Shown here: piece by piece, positions 34,150 through 45,375 of the stretch | Position numbering within the stretch: the first letter of the stretch is position 1 | How the letters are laid out: every line of letters begins with the position of its first letter | DNA from: Elysia chlorotica | Lineage: Eukaryota > Mollusca > Gastropoda > Plakobranchidae | DNA length: 64,000 nt | NCBI GenBank assembly: GCA_003991915.1 | Contig: RQTK01000150.1 | Coordinates: 213,671 to 277,670 of the forward strand | Direction of reading: 5' to 3' | Program-made: the position numbers and the translations under genes | The notes under the pieces: generated by a model | The model's input: only the letters and a program-made list of their open reading frames with translations | Told to the model about the DNA's origin: nothing | Database searches by the model: none

Positions 34150-34154
34150 GGTTA
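34006..34154 (-). CDS. NPEPL1: NPEPL1 exon 1 with start codon
   Basis: The ATG at 34149 (context AACCATGG) is followed by 48 codons to the donor GAG|GTATGT. It reads [20 protein letters not shown], then [20 protein letters not shown] and GGRVDAE. Human NPEPL1 has LLLLGQLHHLHRVPWSHV here. An acceptor (TTTTCACTAACAG) ends at 34155, five bases before the ATG, so a non-coding exon lies upstream. Confidence 0.92.
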
Positions 34155-35200
34155 CTGTTAGTGAAAATGCATGGGGGGAAAAGTTGTGGCAATTATGAAA
34201 GAGAGATATAAAATAATAAACTCAGTATCGTTAAGTAAATGAAGGCGGTGAATGGATTCCTATATTAATTAAAACAAAAAGAGAGAAGACAAAACATTCA
34301 AAGAAAAAAAATTATAACATTAAATATATTGATCTCAATCTAAGGGTGAATAGTCACTCAAATAGATATGGGACTCCTCTCTCAATGAGCTTCTGGTTCT
34401 GTGAGGTCTAGGCAAATTGATATTCACTAGTCCTGGTTGCTTTTTTTTTAAATCAATTTATCAATATAAACTTTTAAAGGTGCAAAAAATTAATTGCTTT
34501 CCATACTGCACCATAATCAGTAATGGTATGTTAAAAGCAAAGTGGCTGAAAATGTGTTCTTTTTGTTTTTTACTTTTTCTCTTCAAGAATGCTCATTTTG
34601 GTCTCACACATACTCTGTGGCTTTTTTTTATCTTTGGCTCATAAAGTTAAAAAAAAATACACTGTGAGCAGAGTCTACACCCACTATTGTTATAGTGTTT
34701 GGATCAAATTACTCTAAATGCACTTTATAGATACATTAAATTGTGCTTCTGTCCCAATTTAAAGGCTATGTATCGATAATTTTACTACACAAATTATAAA
34801 ATATTTCTTTGAGACCTAGAAAATGTTTCAAAAACTAGGAGTAGGTGAGATTTTTTTCTTCTTTGAGCTCAGTCCTACCAAATTATTACACACAAAAACA
34901 TGCATTTAAAATAGATCTAGTCTGTATAGCAAAATATGGACAGAAAAAAAAAGCAATTGAGACAGAAACAATGTAGTGAGTTTACAGACATAAAACACTC
35001 CCTAAATATTGATCCCATTCATTGTTTTACCAATCTATTTTCAAATCAGAACCAGAACTGCACTGGGAAAGGGTACTCTTACAGTAAATTCATTCTTGTT
35101 TTAAATTTAAAACTGATGTAGCCTACATATAAAAATAATAAATTAGGCCTAGTGCATATATATAATTATGTATCTGTAGATGTTCTACGTTTCTAACTCT
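34155..35200. other. NPEPL1 5' non-coding intron, right part
   Basis: AT-rich sequence, no other feature seen. It is intronic if the upstream exon proposed at 36136-36340 is real. Confidence 0.4.
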
Positions 35201-36120
35201 CTAGGGCCTAGATCTAATTTATACAGATTTCTAGAATCTATCTATAGGCCTAAACAGCTTCACACCCTGGGTTACAATAAAATAATTTAAGAGAAGGAAA
35301 AATTAGATACTAGATCTAGATTTATGTAAACCTTAGGTTTACTGTAAGACCAAGAGTGACAGTAAAGAGACCACCACTGGGTTTCCATTTATTCTTCTAA
35401 TGACTTAATCTACTACTAGCCTAAATATCTAGACTATATCTATATCTAGATCTAGGTAAGATTTTTTTGTTAATATAATAGATTCTAGGCCTAGAGTCTA
35501 GATTTTAAATTTCAAGATTTAGTATGTATCGGATCCACCAATCTCTAGATTCTTGAGTCTACAAGATATGGATCTAGATCTAGAATCAATCTCTATTTAG
35601 ATAGATCTAGATTCTGGATATGGATCTAGATTGAAGATTCTAAAGGGCTATTTTATTTTTAATCTAAAGCTAGATTCTAAATCTAGATTAACTAGATTAG
35701 ATCTAATCTAGATCTAAGTCTATATCCAATATATCTATCTATCTAGATCTAGATCTAGATCTAGATCTAAGTCTATACCAATCTGTCTCATGTAGGTTAT
35801 ATTTTAGACCTAGATAATCTATATATATCTAAGTCTAGATTAAATCTGTATATAGATCTATAGATCTAGATATAGATGTAAGTCTAGATCTATAGATCTA
35901 GATCTATATCCGATCTGTCTCGATGAGATTCTAAATCTAGATCTAGATCTAGATCTAGATTCTAGGGAGATCCAGAATCTAAAATCGAGGCCTAAATCTA
36001 GATTCAAAATAATAGCCCCTATTCAAAGTCTGGAGATAGAATAGTCCATTAAAAACCAGTATTTGTCAATAGCTTAAAAGCGACTTTAAATAATAGATCT
36101 AGGTCTAGATGGCAACATAA
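35200..36120. repeat. Dense degenerate (AGATCT/TCTAGA) hexamer array
   Basis: Runs such as ATCTAGATCTAGATCTAGAT at 35741-35765 and 35935-35960 are embedded in a region where AGATCTAG, TCTAGATT and TATAGATC variants recur every few bases for about 0.9 kb. Smaller patches of the same motif occur at 940-1010, 16225-16250 and 41030-41250. Confidence 0.92.
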
Positions 36121-36135
36121 GATATATCTGCTAAC

Positions 36136-36340
36136 CTCGGAGTAAAATTAGAGTCTCAGTTTGGTTGAAACAAGTTACGGACCGTGAAGACCTCAAGGTA
36201 AAAAACACCCACTCACTGTACACCGAGTCGGAGTCAGCCGGTGTAACACGCCACTCCGACTCACCGCCAGGACAACTCAGAGTCCATCTGGCGGTCTCGG
36301 AAACAGACTCTAGAGTCTGTCTGTCGTCCGCTATAAACAC
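36136..36340 (-). other. Candidate non-coding first exon and promoter of NPEPL1
   Basis: The minus strand has a donor (ACTCCGAG|GTTAGC, exon end 36136) that could splice to the acceptor at 34155. The preceding 200 bp are much richer in G and C than their surroundings. No TATA box is seen. The region overlaps the left arm of the inverted repeat described separately. This is inference from splice signals and composition only. Confidence 0.35.
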
Positions 36341-38062
36341 TCTAGAGTCTTTTTTATTTAATGGAATATTATATATAATATTAATTTATTGAATTAATTG
36401 AACAAAGTTTGAATTTTTCCACGTTGACGCAAACTAAACTCAGTGGCACATAGTCATCTCCAAATACAGTTTTTGTTCATATTTGCAACTGTTAGTCTTT
36501 TTTTTTTTTAATGTATTAATTAAAATCAGAAATAAAAATAACTTAGAAATTACCCAAAACTTGAAATAACGATAGGGTGTGAGCGTGAGGAATATATAAA
36601 GCTCAAATTTAACCCAAATTGTGGCCCCTTCCCTTGAGTAGAGTAATTATTTTTATTTTCTCGTTTGTTTCTTATGCTCATTTCCCTTTTCTCTTTAAGT
36701 GTGTATAATGTTGTCACTGGTAGGGAGCCTATGACATGCAATGGCTCTCCCTCTCCGCCGTCCCCATGAGGTGTGTTAGAGCTCTGGGGTTGGTGTGCTC
36801 AATATTTCGGACACTGTGAAAGTTCAGTCTGCATCTGAGGGGTTATCATTGCTATTTTCACTATTTGTGTTCTCTTCTGTGTCAAGTAATTCACTTAAAA
36901 AATCAATACCTGCGTGGACCATTGTTGAAGATATCGGGTCATTATGCCAACATAAAGTAATAACCGGACCTTACTCATCTGTGCGGAGTGTTGGCACATG
37001 CTGGATATGTACTGCATTTGATTCCAAAATGACGGTCAACAGTAAATCTTATAATGCGGATTACTTCTTCAACATGATATCCTGGGAGGAAATATGTTTA
37101 AGTCTGTATGCTTTGTCTATTGTTTCCAAAAGAATTGGCATCAGTGGTATCCAAAGGACTGAATATCTGGTCCAACAACGGGTCTTGATACAGCCTAACT
37201 ACTCGTCTCCCCCTCAACCTATTGTTGAAACGAAATTGGGGCGTGAGGGGGTTCACATTATTTTAAACCAAGGGATGTGTCCAGTACATAAATAACACGC
37301 CATTTACTCAGTTTAATAATTATATCAACTGCCTAACTAGAAGCAATAACAACACATGAAAATACAACCAGACAATAGTTTCAAGAAGAAAAGGTTTAGG
37401 CCTAGTCTGGTGCAAAATTGTATCAGACGTGATTATTGTTTTTAATGGAGGAGGTGGAAAACTTGAAAAAGATCTAACCAGCTGATAATTAACCAAAACT
37501 GTATTTGGAGATGGATATGCACTTGTTCATGAAATTCGTAGTCATATTTAAAATGTTTTCTAACCTACATTATTTCTGTCACATTTTCATTTTTTTATTT
37601 TTTTTATTTTGTACGTTTCTGTTTGCGATCACTCTGGTCTAGATCTTGAGCCACCCGCCACGTTGAAATAACTGAGTTGCTATGCGCTACTGATATGTGA
37701 CATACAGATCACAAGAGGTTCGGAAACATTAGGTCTATACAAATGTTTGAATTTTATACAGCAAAAGGCAAAAATATAATGGAGGATGGGCTTAAAATGT
37801 TTTTCTTTATGTAACAAAAATACTGCTGCCTCAATTTAAAAAAAAAAAATCAGCAATAAACAAAGAAACAGCGTCATAGATTATTTCGTTCAGAATTGGG
37901 GCACTTTACCCCACAACGCCTGTGAATATTCTCTACAGAGCCGTTTTCGCGTTAATACTGTCTGGCGGCCGCAACAGAGACTCTAGAGTCTGTTTGGCGA
38001 CCGTCAAATGGACTCTGAGTTGCGCTGGCGGGCGGGTCGGAGTGGCGTTCTACAGAGTGCTG
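36236..38062. repeat. Inverted-repeat (fold-back) structure, possible mobile element
   Basis: The left arm (36236-36330) in reverse complement matches 37963-38062. Shared strings include AGACTCTAGAGTCTGTTT, ATGGACTCTGAGTTG and GTCGGAGTGGCGT, about 85% identical by eye over 95 bp. A second inner pair matches at 36447-36472 and 37496-37521 (ACTGTATTTGGAGATG). Each outer arm contains the 14-bp palindrome AGACTCTAGAGTCT. Between the inner arms is about 1 kb with a 166-codon open frame. No target-site duplication was identified. Confidence 0.7.
36795..37295 (+). other. Uncharacterised 166-codon ORF inside the fold-back structure
   Basis: An open frame starts at GTG (no upstream ATG in frame was noted) and ends at TAA at 37293-37295. 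Segments include VFSSVSSNSLKKSIPAWTIV, SVGTCWICTAFDSKMTV and LIQPNYSSPPQPIVETKLGR. I recognise no domain. Its length is unusual for this AT-rich DNA and it sits between inverted repeats, so it may be an element-encoded or captured fragment. Chance is not excluded. Confidence 0.3.
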
Positions 38063-38984
38063 CGATCTGTGAGAGGAAGTGACTGAGAAAGTGGTCTAGA
38101 GTCCGCTAGTGGTTATAGGCATACCAGGTAGTGAAAAATGATTTTTTTTTTTTTTTTAATTCTGAAGTAAAAAGAGAAAAAAGGGAATGCATTATTTTAG
38201 TACATAGGCCCACATGCTTTGCGACCAGGTTGATCAAATTCTTATCACTAAATAAGTTATGTGCAATACCCCGCCTTCGATCTCTAATACGTTTACCGTT
38301 TCCTCTTTTTTTTTTTTATTGACTGATCTATATCCCCTACCGTGTTCGTAAACGCCCTTCGAGCTTACCCCAATAATTATGTAATAACATCATCGTCAGT
38401 TGCCTATTTTTTCCCCATGAAAGCTGGATAATTTGTGTTTGTTTCTTTTGGTATTGGCTCTTTCTTTGATCAGTGAGATCAACCGGGTCACTAAACCGTA
38501 GATAGTGCCAAATAAGGTTCTTACGCAAATTTGACCACCGTTCATTGGATATATGTAAGTCAAATTTGGTCGACAGAGCAGAAGTATTGGTACGTGAGTG
38601 TATCCCCGGCCTCACTGTGTCTCTTTGAGAGAACACGCATATGTGTCACAAGACTTGGGATTCTTCGCCGTTAGGAAAATGCAAAAGACAGTGGACTGAG
38701 GAAATTTGTGTTAGTGTAGTTTTAGTTTATGTTTTTTTTTCCTTCGGTTGCCGTTGTCATTGGTAACATGATCTCCACATGACTTGCCCAAAAAGCATTC
38801 GATTGAACCTTAGCTTGAAGGCACAAAAGACTTGAATATCAATCATTCATTTTGTTCGATTCGCAACTGCATGGCGTGGCGCATTCAACTATTGTAGGAT
38901 TTTCTTCTAGTGTATCATTCGCCAGCATGTCACCAGAGAACAGAAAACTGACGACACTCTAAGAGGAATGAGGTTTGCATAGTC
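38063..38984. other. No recognised feature
   Basis: Contains a 99-codon minus-strand open frame (38636-38337) without recognisable motifs. I do not call it a gene. Confidence 0.4.
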
Positions 38985-39392
38985 ATGAGGTCTAAATGCC
39001 TGTCCGCTACATTTTATCATTATCCTTGTAACATACATCAGTATAGTATTCGAGCCCGGGTGCATGGAAATATAATACCATCAAAATATAATACTGTGTC
39101 TACTGCATTTTCCTTTATTGGCCCAAAAGTTTGGAATTCCCTTCCTAGTGACATCAGGGAAATAACAAAATTAGACCAGTTTAAAAGTAAACTTAAGACA
39201 CATCTTTTTACAAAACATTTTCAATCCTAGTCACCAGTGTAGATGTGGTTCTGTTTCTATTGTGTATTTTGCTTATGTTGTATTAGTTGTATGTAAGTGG
39301 ATGAATGGATTAACATTGTAAGGCGCCTAGGGCCCACATTGTGGGGAATGGGCGCCCTATAAATGCCATTATTATTATTATTATTATTATTA
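38985..39392 (+). mobile_element. LINE 3' end fragment with (ATT)n tail
   Basis: An 81-codon frame ends in FSFIGPKVWNSLPSDIREIT, then KLDQFKSKLKTHLFTKHF and a stop. This is the well-known extreme C-terminus of CR1/L2/RTE-type non-LTR retrotransposons (WNSLP, then FKxxLKTxLF). The 3' UTR has GGCGCCTAGGGCCC and GGGCGCC in hairpin arrangement and ends in about eight ATT repeats at 39368-39391. The rest of the element is absent. Confidence 0.85.
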
Positions 39393-41029
39393 CTGTGGTC
39401 CGAGTAAATTTCGCAGCTACGAGTCTGCTCTGCTCAGTTTATTCTGCTCCAATTCCATAAAATTAAAAATCATAATTATGGGATTGTAATAGTTTTATAT
39501 TTTCATTATTTTAGTTTACACATATTATGGAAAGCGTTCAGACCTGACAACGCCACAGCTAGTTCGGCACTAATATCGGCTGGCATCTATGAGGGTGAGT
39601 ATTCGTCTTGTTAGGATTATACCTCTCCAATCAAGTCTAGGTATTGTTCTCTTTTGGAGATGTGACTGTGTTATTCTTTTATTCTAAATTCACAACGGAC
39701 CGTCATGTGAACCATAACATTCTGTGACAACAACGTCTGATGTCCTTTATTTTTGTTTCAAATTCCATCGGATGATTTAACGTTCCGGAACACCTGCTGA
39801 AACTTACCAGTTGACAGTCGCCATAGCCATCTGATAGGATACTGTTCCCTTTCTGTTCTGAACCAATCCCTTGATATGTCTCGTGCCTCTTTATGTGTCG
39901 AATCTCACCGGAACTGGATCGATATTTGGAGGAATCTATCCTTGTGATGTGGGAATCATCGGAGCAAAATCTTAAACACCATTTTATTGAGCACTTAAGT
40001 GCTCATATCGCTAAGCACGAAAGATAACTTCTAAAACCAGCTTACAAATACGACATGATATATTTTCTTATTTTAGTAGGCCTACATGTGTGACTATCAT
40101 AGTAAAGCAGCATGAAGAGTCTTTATTCTTTCAGTTCACCCTCAGCCTCGGGTCGGAGGCTTTCACACAGTAATCCTACTCTAAAGCTAACACAGGCCCA
40201 TTGTCTTTGCTAAGGCTGCTGAACACATTCTGGAGGCTCTTGGCACACAAGTCATTTTTCTTAACATGCCGTGACTCACGGATAATAATAATTATTTCTT
40301 TTCACTGTCTTTCTCCATTAAATAATAAAATTGGGATTCCGAGTAAAGTAATGGATGACAGCTCGAAACATGAGTTGGGATGCCTTAGGCATTGATAAAT
40401 GAATGGAAAGATACGTACCGGTACCCTGGAAATTATTGTTAAACTGATTGGTATCATACTTCTTTCAACGTCGGTCGAAGTAACCAAAGCTTCCCCTAGA
40501 TTTAATGTCTCCTAAGGTTTTAAAGAGGTCGTTTACGGCGACGGGTCCACCGATTTATAAAATCTGAAAATAATGAGTTATTAAATTTTACAGCCATAAA
40601 CGCAGAGACATGATGGGAATATTAAGACTTCTGTTTCAGTTGTTTACACTGACCCATTCAGTTGGGACGAAATCCAACAAATATTTTTCCCTGGATAGAA
40701 CTCAGGTTGTCTAATTTGGAGCCTCACGCTCTACCACATATCATGCCATTTACCCACGAAAATTACTCACGCAGCTCAATAATAATATTCTATTCGAAAG
40801 AATTTCAAGAAGAAACCGGTTAAAAAAAAACCCACACCACTAACAACAATCCAGAACACGAAAGACGAAACGAAACTCATTGATGCTTATCAATGTTGAT
40901 CGCAGTCTTTTTACTCAATGCCGACAGTAGCTGAAGCACCAGAAGCGGACCAGTAGACACACAACTTAGTAGGAACGTGCTAGGTTCTTACACAGGTAAT
41001 TATTACTAAGTTGGATCTAGACCATCTAG
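39393..41029. other. Intergenic, no gene seen
   Basis: No recognisable coding or mobile-element features. Confidence 0.4.
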
Positions 41030-41250
41030 TGTAAGATTATGTTGATCCACAATATGCACCTACATTTAGATCTAGATTAGATGGTAGATAGGCCCTACTC
41101 ATTATTAAATCTAGAACTAGATCCTACTAGATAAGATCTAGATCTAGGTTTAGAATCAGTGAACTAGATCTAGATCTAGATTCTATATATATTTAGTCTC
41201 TAGATTCTATCTATCGAGACTCCTTTAGATCTATACATCTAGACCCAAGG
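41030..41250. repeat. Smaller AGATCT/TCTAGA hexamer patch
   Basis: Same motif family as 35200-36120, for example CTAGATCTAGATCTAGATTC at 41163-41182. Confidence 0.85.
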
Positions 41251-43439
41251 CTATGCCTACCTGTGATTTCTGTGTTCTCAGCTCAGTATTCTTCAGTATT
41301 TATAACAAGCTCTCATGGTGAACACCCATCCGACCTGTGTACACTCCGACCCTTCTCTTCCTGCTGCCACAAAGTCTAACACACAGGGATGCCACTTTCC
41401 TTAAATTCTAGAAACAATTTGGATCTGGATAAATTCTGAAAAAGTTTGTGAAGCCACATTTTTTTTCCCTAGAAAATAATAATATAAAAAATCTCCAATT
41501 CTATGTGCCGTTTAGTCTTCATTGCTTACACAGCCATGAAGAGATTTGTATTTTTTTTTCCCCAAGCGGCTGAGAGTTTATTTTAAGGTACAAACTCAAC
41601 AAACAGTCAACTGGTGATTTCTGAGGTCCACAAATTGAATCAAACGAAAATTAACACTCTTTTCTCCAGAAAAATGCGAGCCTCCGGATGACTCCACCGC
41701 TTATAAATCACAAAACGAAGTTATTTCTTACTGCAATTACAGTATTAATACAACTATATGGTTACTATTGTGCAGCTAAAGTAAAAAGAAAAATCAAAGA
41801 AAAATGTTTAAATGGATGCATATATCTTTCCATTGTCATTAATTAGTTGTTTTTTGACCTAGTACGGGTTACTAATTTCAGCCTCATGGTTTATCTGATC
41901 GATATAATTTAAATATTCTTCCAAATAATACCAATTTATCCATTTTGATCCAAGCCTTGCCGTCTTTTCCAAAAATATCTCTTTTTAGGGTGCATACAAC
42001 ATATAGGTCTTTAATTGGAATTATAATTGGAACAATTGGAAAAATTCTCAGCTCATCTGAATCCCTCCTCTTTCCCACTATCAAAGTTTGGGAACTTTGT
42101 TAGGTCATGGTGGCATCCCTGTCTCTCTCTGATTTGATTAATTAGGGATAGCAGTGCTGCTATCTGATATGAGCAATGATAGGCGGATGGCTAGGTGTAT
42201 GACATCTTCTCTCTCATAATTGACCAATTGGCGGTAGGATGTGTGGCATCTACTTTCTGTGGCCTGACCAATTGCCATTCTAAGAGTGAATGGGACGAGA
42301 TCCCTTTTTTAGTGGTCCCTGTACACATACACAACACATCTTTAATATTTCACCCTTGCACTCACCTGGTGTGCATTCCTCAACAAACGTCTCAATTTCT
42401 TCTTTATCAAAAAGTGGTTCCATAATAGCAGCAAAAAAAAAAATCAATCATTCATATAAACTAATTGTTCATTAGGTAGCCTTTACGTTATTAGAAAATA
42501 TGGGCTTTTTATTTTTATATTAACTTGAACAAACTCTCCTTATATCATGAAAAGTTTAGAAAATAACATAGAGGCAGAGGTCAATTATACACAGGTGGTA
42601 TTTTTAAAAAGTACACCATAATTTTAATCGAAGAGACCTGGTTGAAAAAATACATAGAGGTTGACTGTAACTTACATTTATTGTTTGCTCCATTGATTGT
42701 TAACACTGTGTAGAGCACAATGAACTGTGGGAAACACACTAGAAATGATTATTGTTCTCCCCAACATTATAAGATTAATAAAAGTTAGACAAGAGGCTAC
42801 AGTAAGATTGGTTTGTCGATCATCAAAATGGTTTTCCTGTTAAAAAAAGGTTCAAAACCGGGTTGCATTCTCTCGTGTTATGCCTACACTTTTTATATCT
42901 AGGACATACACAATGTAGTGAGAAGTGTGGAACAACATGATTAGTGATTAAGTCCATCGAGGCAGGAAGGATAACCAAAGATCGTGAGTTTTTCAGGCGG
43001 ATTGTGCGAGAGGTTACTTTTGACACAATTGACAAGCATGATCATGATGATTTTCTTATAATGTCATGCCATTGTTCAAACAAGCCAATATCCATACTCG
43101 AACGCAGTGGCCAGCCTCACATCCAAGTAAAACTTCTTGGCTGATCACACACACAGGGGTGTAGTTAGTCTAGCATTTCAGGACAAAGGAAAGTATGGAC
43201 CTTCTATCTAAAGGCTATTGAAAATCCATCAAAATGCTTGCTCCTTAAAAAAAAAAGTAGGCTTTTAAGTTTTTAAAGTAATAGATCTGCAAAGTATTTA
43301 TATATTCAAAGTATGTGTGTCAATTTTGCTTGCAACAAGTTTATTATTCAATATCAATGATGCATATTTAGTTATTCTTTTTCAACACATAATATTACTT
43401 CTAAGGTAACAATCCTCATATTCTAGAGCAACCATCATT
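41251..43439. other. Intergenic, no assigned gene
   Basis: A 66-codon plus frame at 42944-43144 (containing DREFFRRIVREVTFDTIDKH) is Asp/Arg-rich and lacks a known domain or clear start. It could be a coding scrap of a transposon. Nothing else stands out. Confidence 0.35.
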
Positions 43440-44945
43440 TTCAAAATATTTTGTTGTTGTTGTTATTAGTCCAGTAGCCTCTGAGCTTGCGCTCTTTTGC
43501 CTAGGGCCATGAAGAAAAAGGCAGCAGTTCTCTGTAGCTGCGCTGAGGTGGAATATAAAGCCGTTTGTAGGTCAGGTCTCATAGGGAGGAAATGTTGTCT
43601 TTGTTGGCTAAGATTGGGGCATTGGAACAGTGTGTGTTCCACGGTCTCCAAACTGTCATCACACAAAGGACAAAGTGGTGTGTGTTCTGCGTTGAATCTG
43701 TTCAGGTGAAAGTTGAGGGGGATGTGTTGCGTTCTCAGGCGAAAAATAGCACATTGCTCTTTCCTCTGAAGAAGGTATATAGGATCATGAAGTTTAACTG
43801 TATTTTGGTACTTGAACACAATTCTACCGGTTGTCCCCCTTGCCCATTGGTTCATCCATTCTTCTTTAAAATTTTGACGGATAATTCTTTTAGCTGTTTG
43901 GTAGGTTGTTTTTACTAGCGGTTGTTGCATAGCACATTTTTTAGCAAGTCTATCAGCCTTTTCATTTCCTGGTAAATTGATATGGCTTGGAATCCACTGA
44001 CAAACAAAACGAAATGGGATATTTATTGAGAATGCTATTAATTTCTAGAAGTATGTCAAGTGTTTCTGAAGAGTTTTGTGTAGTTTCCAGGGATTCTAGG
44101 GCCGCTTTTGAGTCTGTGAAAAGAACTGTATGTGTTGCCAGGGATGGATTTCTATGAAAAGTTTCATTTAAAGTAAGTAGGGCTGCATGAATGCCATTAA
44201 GTTAAGCCTCATAGTTAGAGCATGTATCACCAAAAGCAGAAAAAAGCTCTTTAGAAAAAACATCAGGAAAACAAATAAAAACAAAAAATCCAGCATTTAC
44301 AGTGGCTTTAAAGGCAGACACATCTGTATAAATGTGAATCCAATCTTGAGGGTAGCTGTCAATAGTTCTCTCAGCTGTTCTTTTTAGTTCATATAATCTG
44401 TTTGCTTGGTAACATTTTCGTCTATTAGATTAAGTTTTATTTCTGGGCATAGAAGTGGTATGTGAGGTGGTATTTTCATCACTCTTTCTGTTAGGGCTCT
44501 TGTTTCAGGAAGATGGCATTTCTTTCTTAATTCTTGTGTCTTGTGCAAAATAGATTGGTGTTTAAGCCTGCTTTTCCCTTTCCAGTTTTCAACAAGTTTT
44601 TTTGTTGCATTATTATTTGGCAGTCTAAGACATCTCTCCGTGAGTTCTAATGCTGCCTTTTCTCTACGTAAACTCAAGGGTTCAAGATTGGCTTGGATTT
44701 CACATGCTGCTGTTGGAGTTGATCTCATTCCTCCACAAATAAAACGAAGTGCTTGGCTTTGGATGCGGTCTATTTCTGTGTTTGTTGATTGGCTGCTTGA
44801 AATTAGTAATGATTGGTTGTAATCTAGTACAGACCTGATATATCCGATATAAAGGGTTCTTAGGGTTCGCATGTCGGAGTCAAAATATTTTATAGTCAGC
44901 AATCACTTTTGTTAACTTGTGAAAGAGAAAAACTGCCGATTTACC
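43440..44945 (-). mobile_element. Non-LTR retrotransposon with RNase H domain, 5'-truncated
   Basis: The minus strand reads first the reverse-transcriptase thumb (MRTLRTLYIGYIRSVLDY), then a connection region (DRIQSQALRFICGGMR), then an RNase H domain (WIHIYTDVSAFKATVNAG with the first Asp, NYEA with the Glu, FTDSKAALESL with the second Asp, WIPSHINLPGNEKADRLAKK with the His region). A C-terminal zinc-knuckle-like CPLCDDSLETVEHTLFQCP follows, and the frame ends ...LGKRAQAQRLLD. This order is typical of the I/jockey-related clades that carry RNase H. The frame is broken by a TAA after NYEA, a frameshift near 44010-44030 and another near 44890. The 3' end has a short tail of AAC repeats. Confidence 0.88.
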
Positions 44946-45029
44946 CTCAGTCTGTCTTATGCTATGAAGACTAATGGCTGGCTTTTTTATCAGCTGTCAA
45001 TCATAATCAGAGCATGGATATATAGACTC

Positions 45030-45175
45030 GTCTCAGTCAATTTAATTACATGAGTGATTTTAAGAGACATTGTCCCAACCAGTAGATGAAAAAAATCAGC
45101 CTGATCAGAGTTTGAACCTGGAATTCTTTAATTAGAAGCTGTTAGCTCCACCTATTGAGCCACCTCTCCCTCATC
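45030..45175 (-). mobile_element. tRNA-derived SINE copy, second type
   Basis: On the minus strand the head is GGTGGCTCAATAGGTGGAGC (A box), followed by CCAGGTTCAAACTCTGATCA (B box). The body is CTACTGGTTGGGACAATGTC and GACTGAGACGAG, so a different tRNA-like head is joined to the same central domain as the other SINEs in this window. Confidence 0.75.
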
Positions 45176-45299
45176 CTCACTCCAGTTTAGAATTGTAGGC
45201 TTGTTCAAGGAACATGTGTGTGAATAAAATGGAGCAGCTCTTTATTGTGTTACAGAAGGCTTGATCAGAACAAACATATTCAGATAAGATCTACATCCA

Positions 45300-45375
45300 G
45301 TGCTGTCAGCTCAGTGGGTTAGTGCTCTAGATTGATCCGCTGGAGATCCTAAGTTCAAATCTCAGCTGGTGCCAG
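45300..45375 (+). mobile_element. tRNA-like SINE head
   Basis: GTCAGCTCAGTGGGTTAGTG is an A-box-type sequence and AAGTTCAAATCTCAGC a B-box-type sequence, about 30 bp apart, as in a tRNA-derived promoter. Acceptor-stem pairing is poor, so a functional tRNA gene is unlikely. Confidence 0.6.

Noticed and set aside
38337-38636. 99-codon minus open frame
   Set aside because: No recognised motif, no splice or start context.
42944-43144. 66-codon plus frame containing EFFRRIVREVTFDTIDKHD
   Set aside because: Looks mildly protein-like, but nothing around it supports an exon, and no family is recognised.
45304-45372. Possible tRNA gene
   Set aside because: A- and B-box-like strings are present, but the acceptor and anticodon stems do not pair well. 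It fits a SINE head better.
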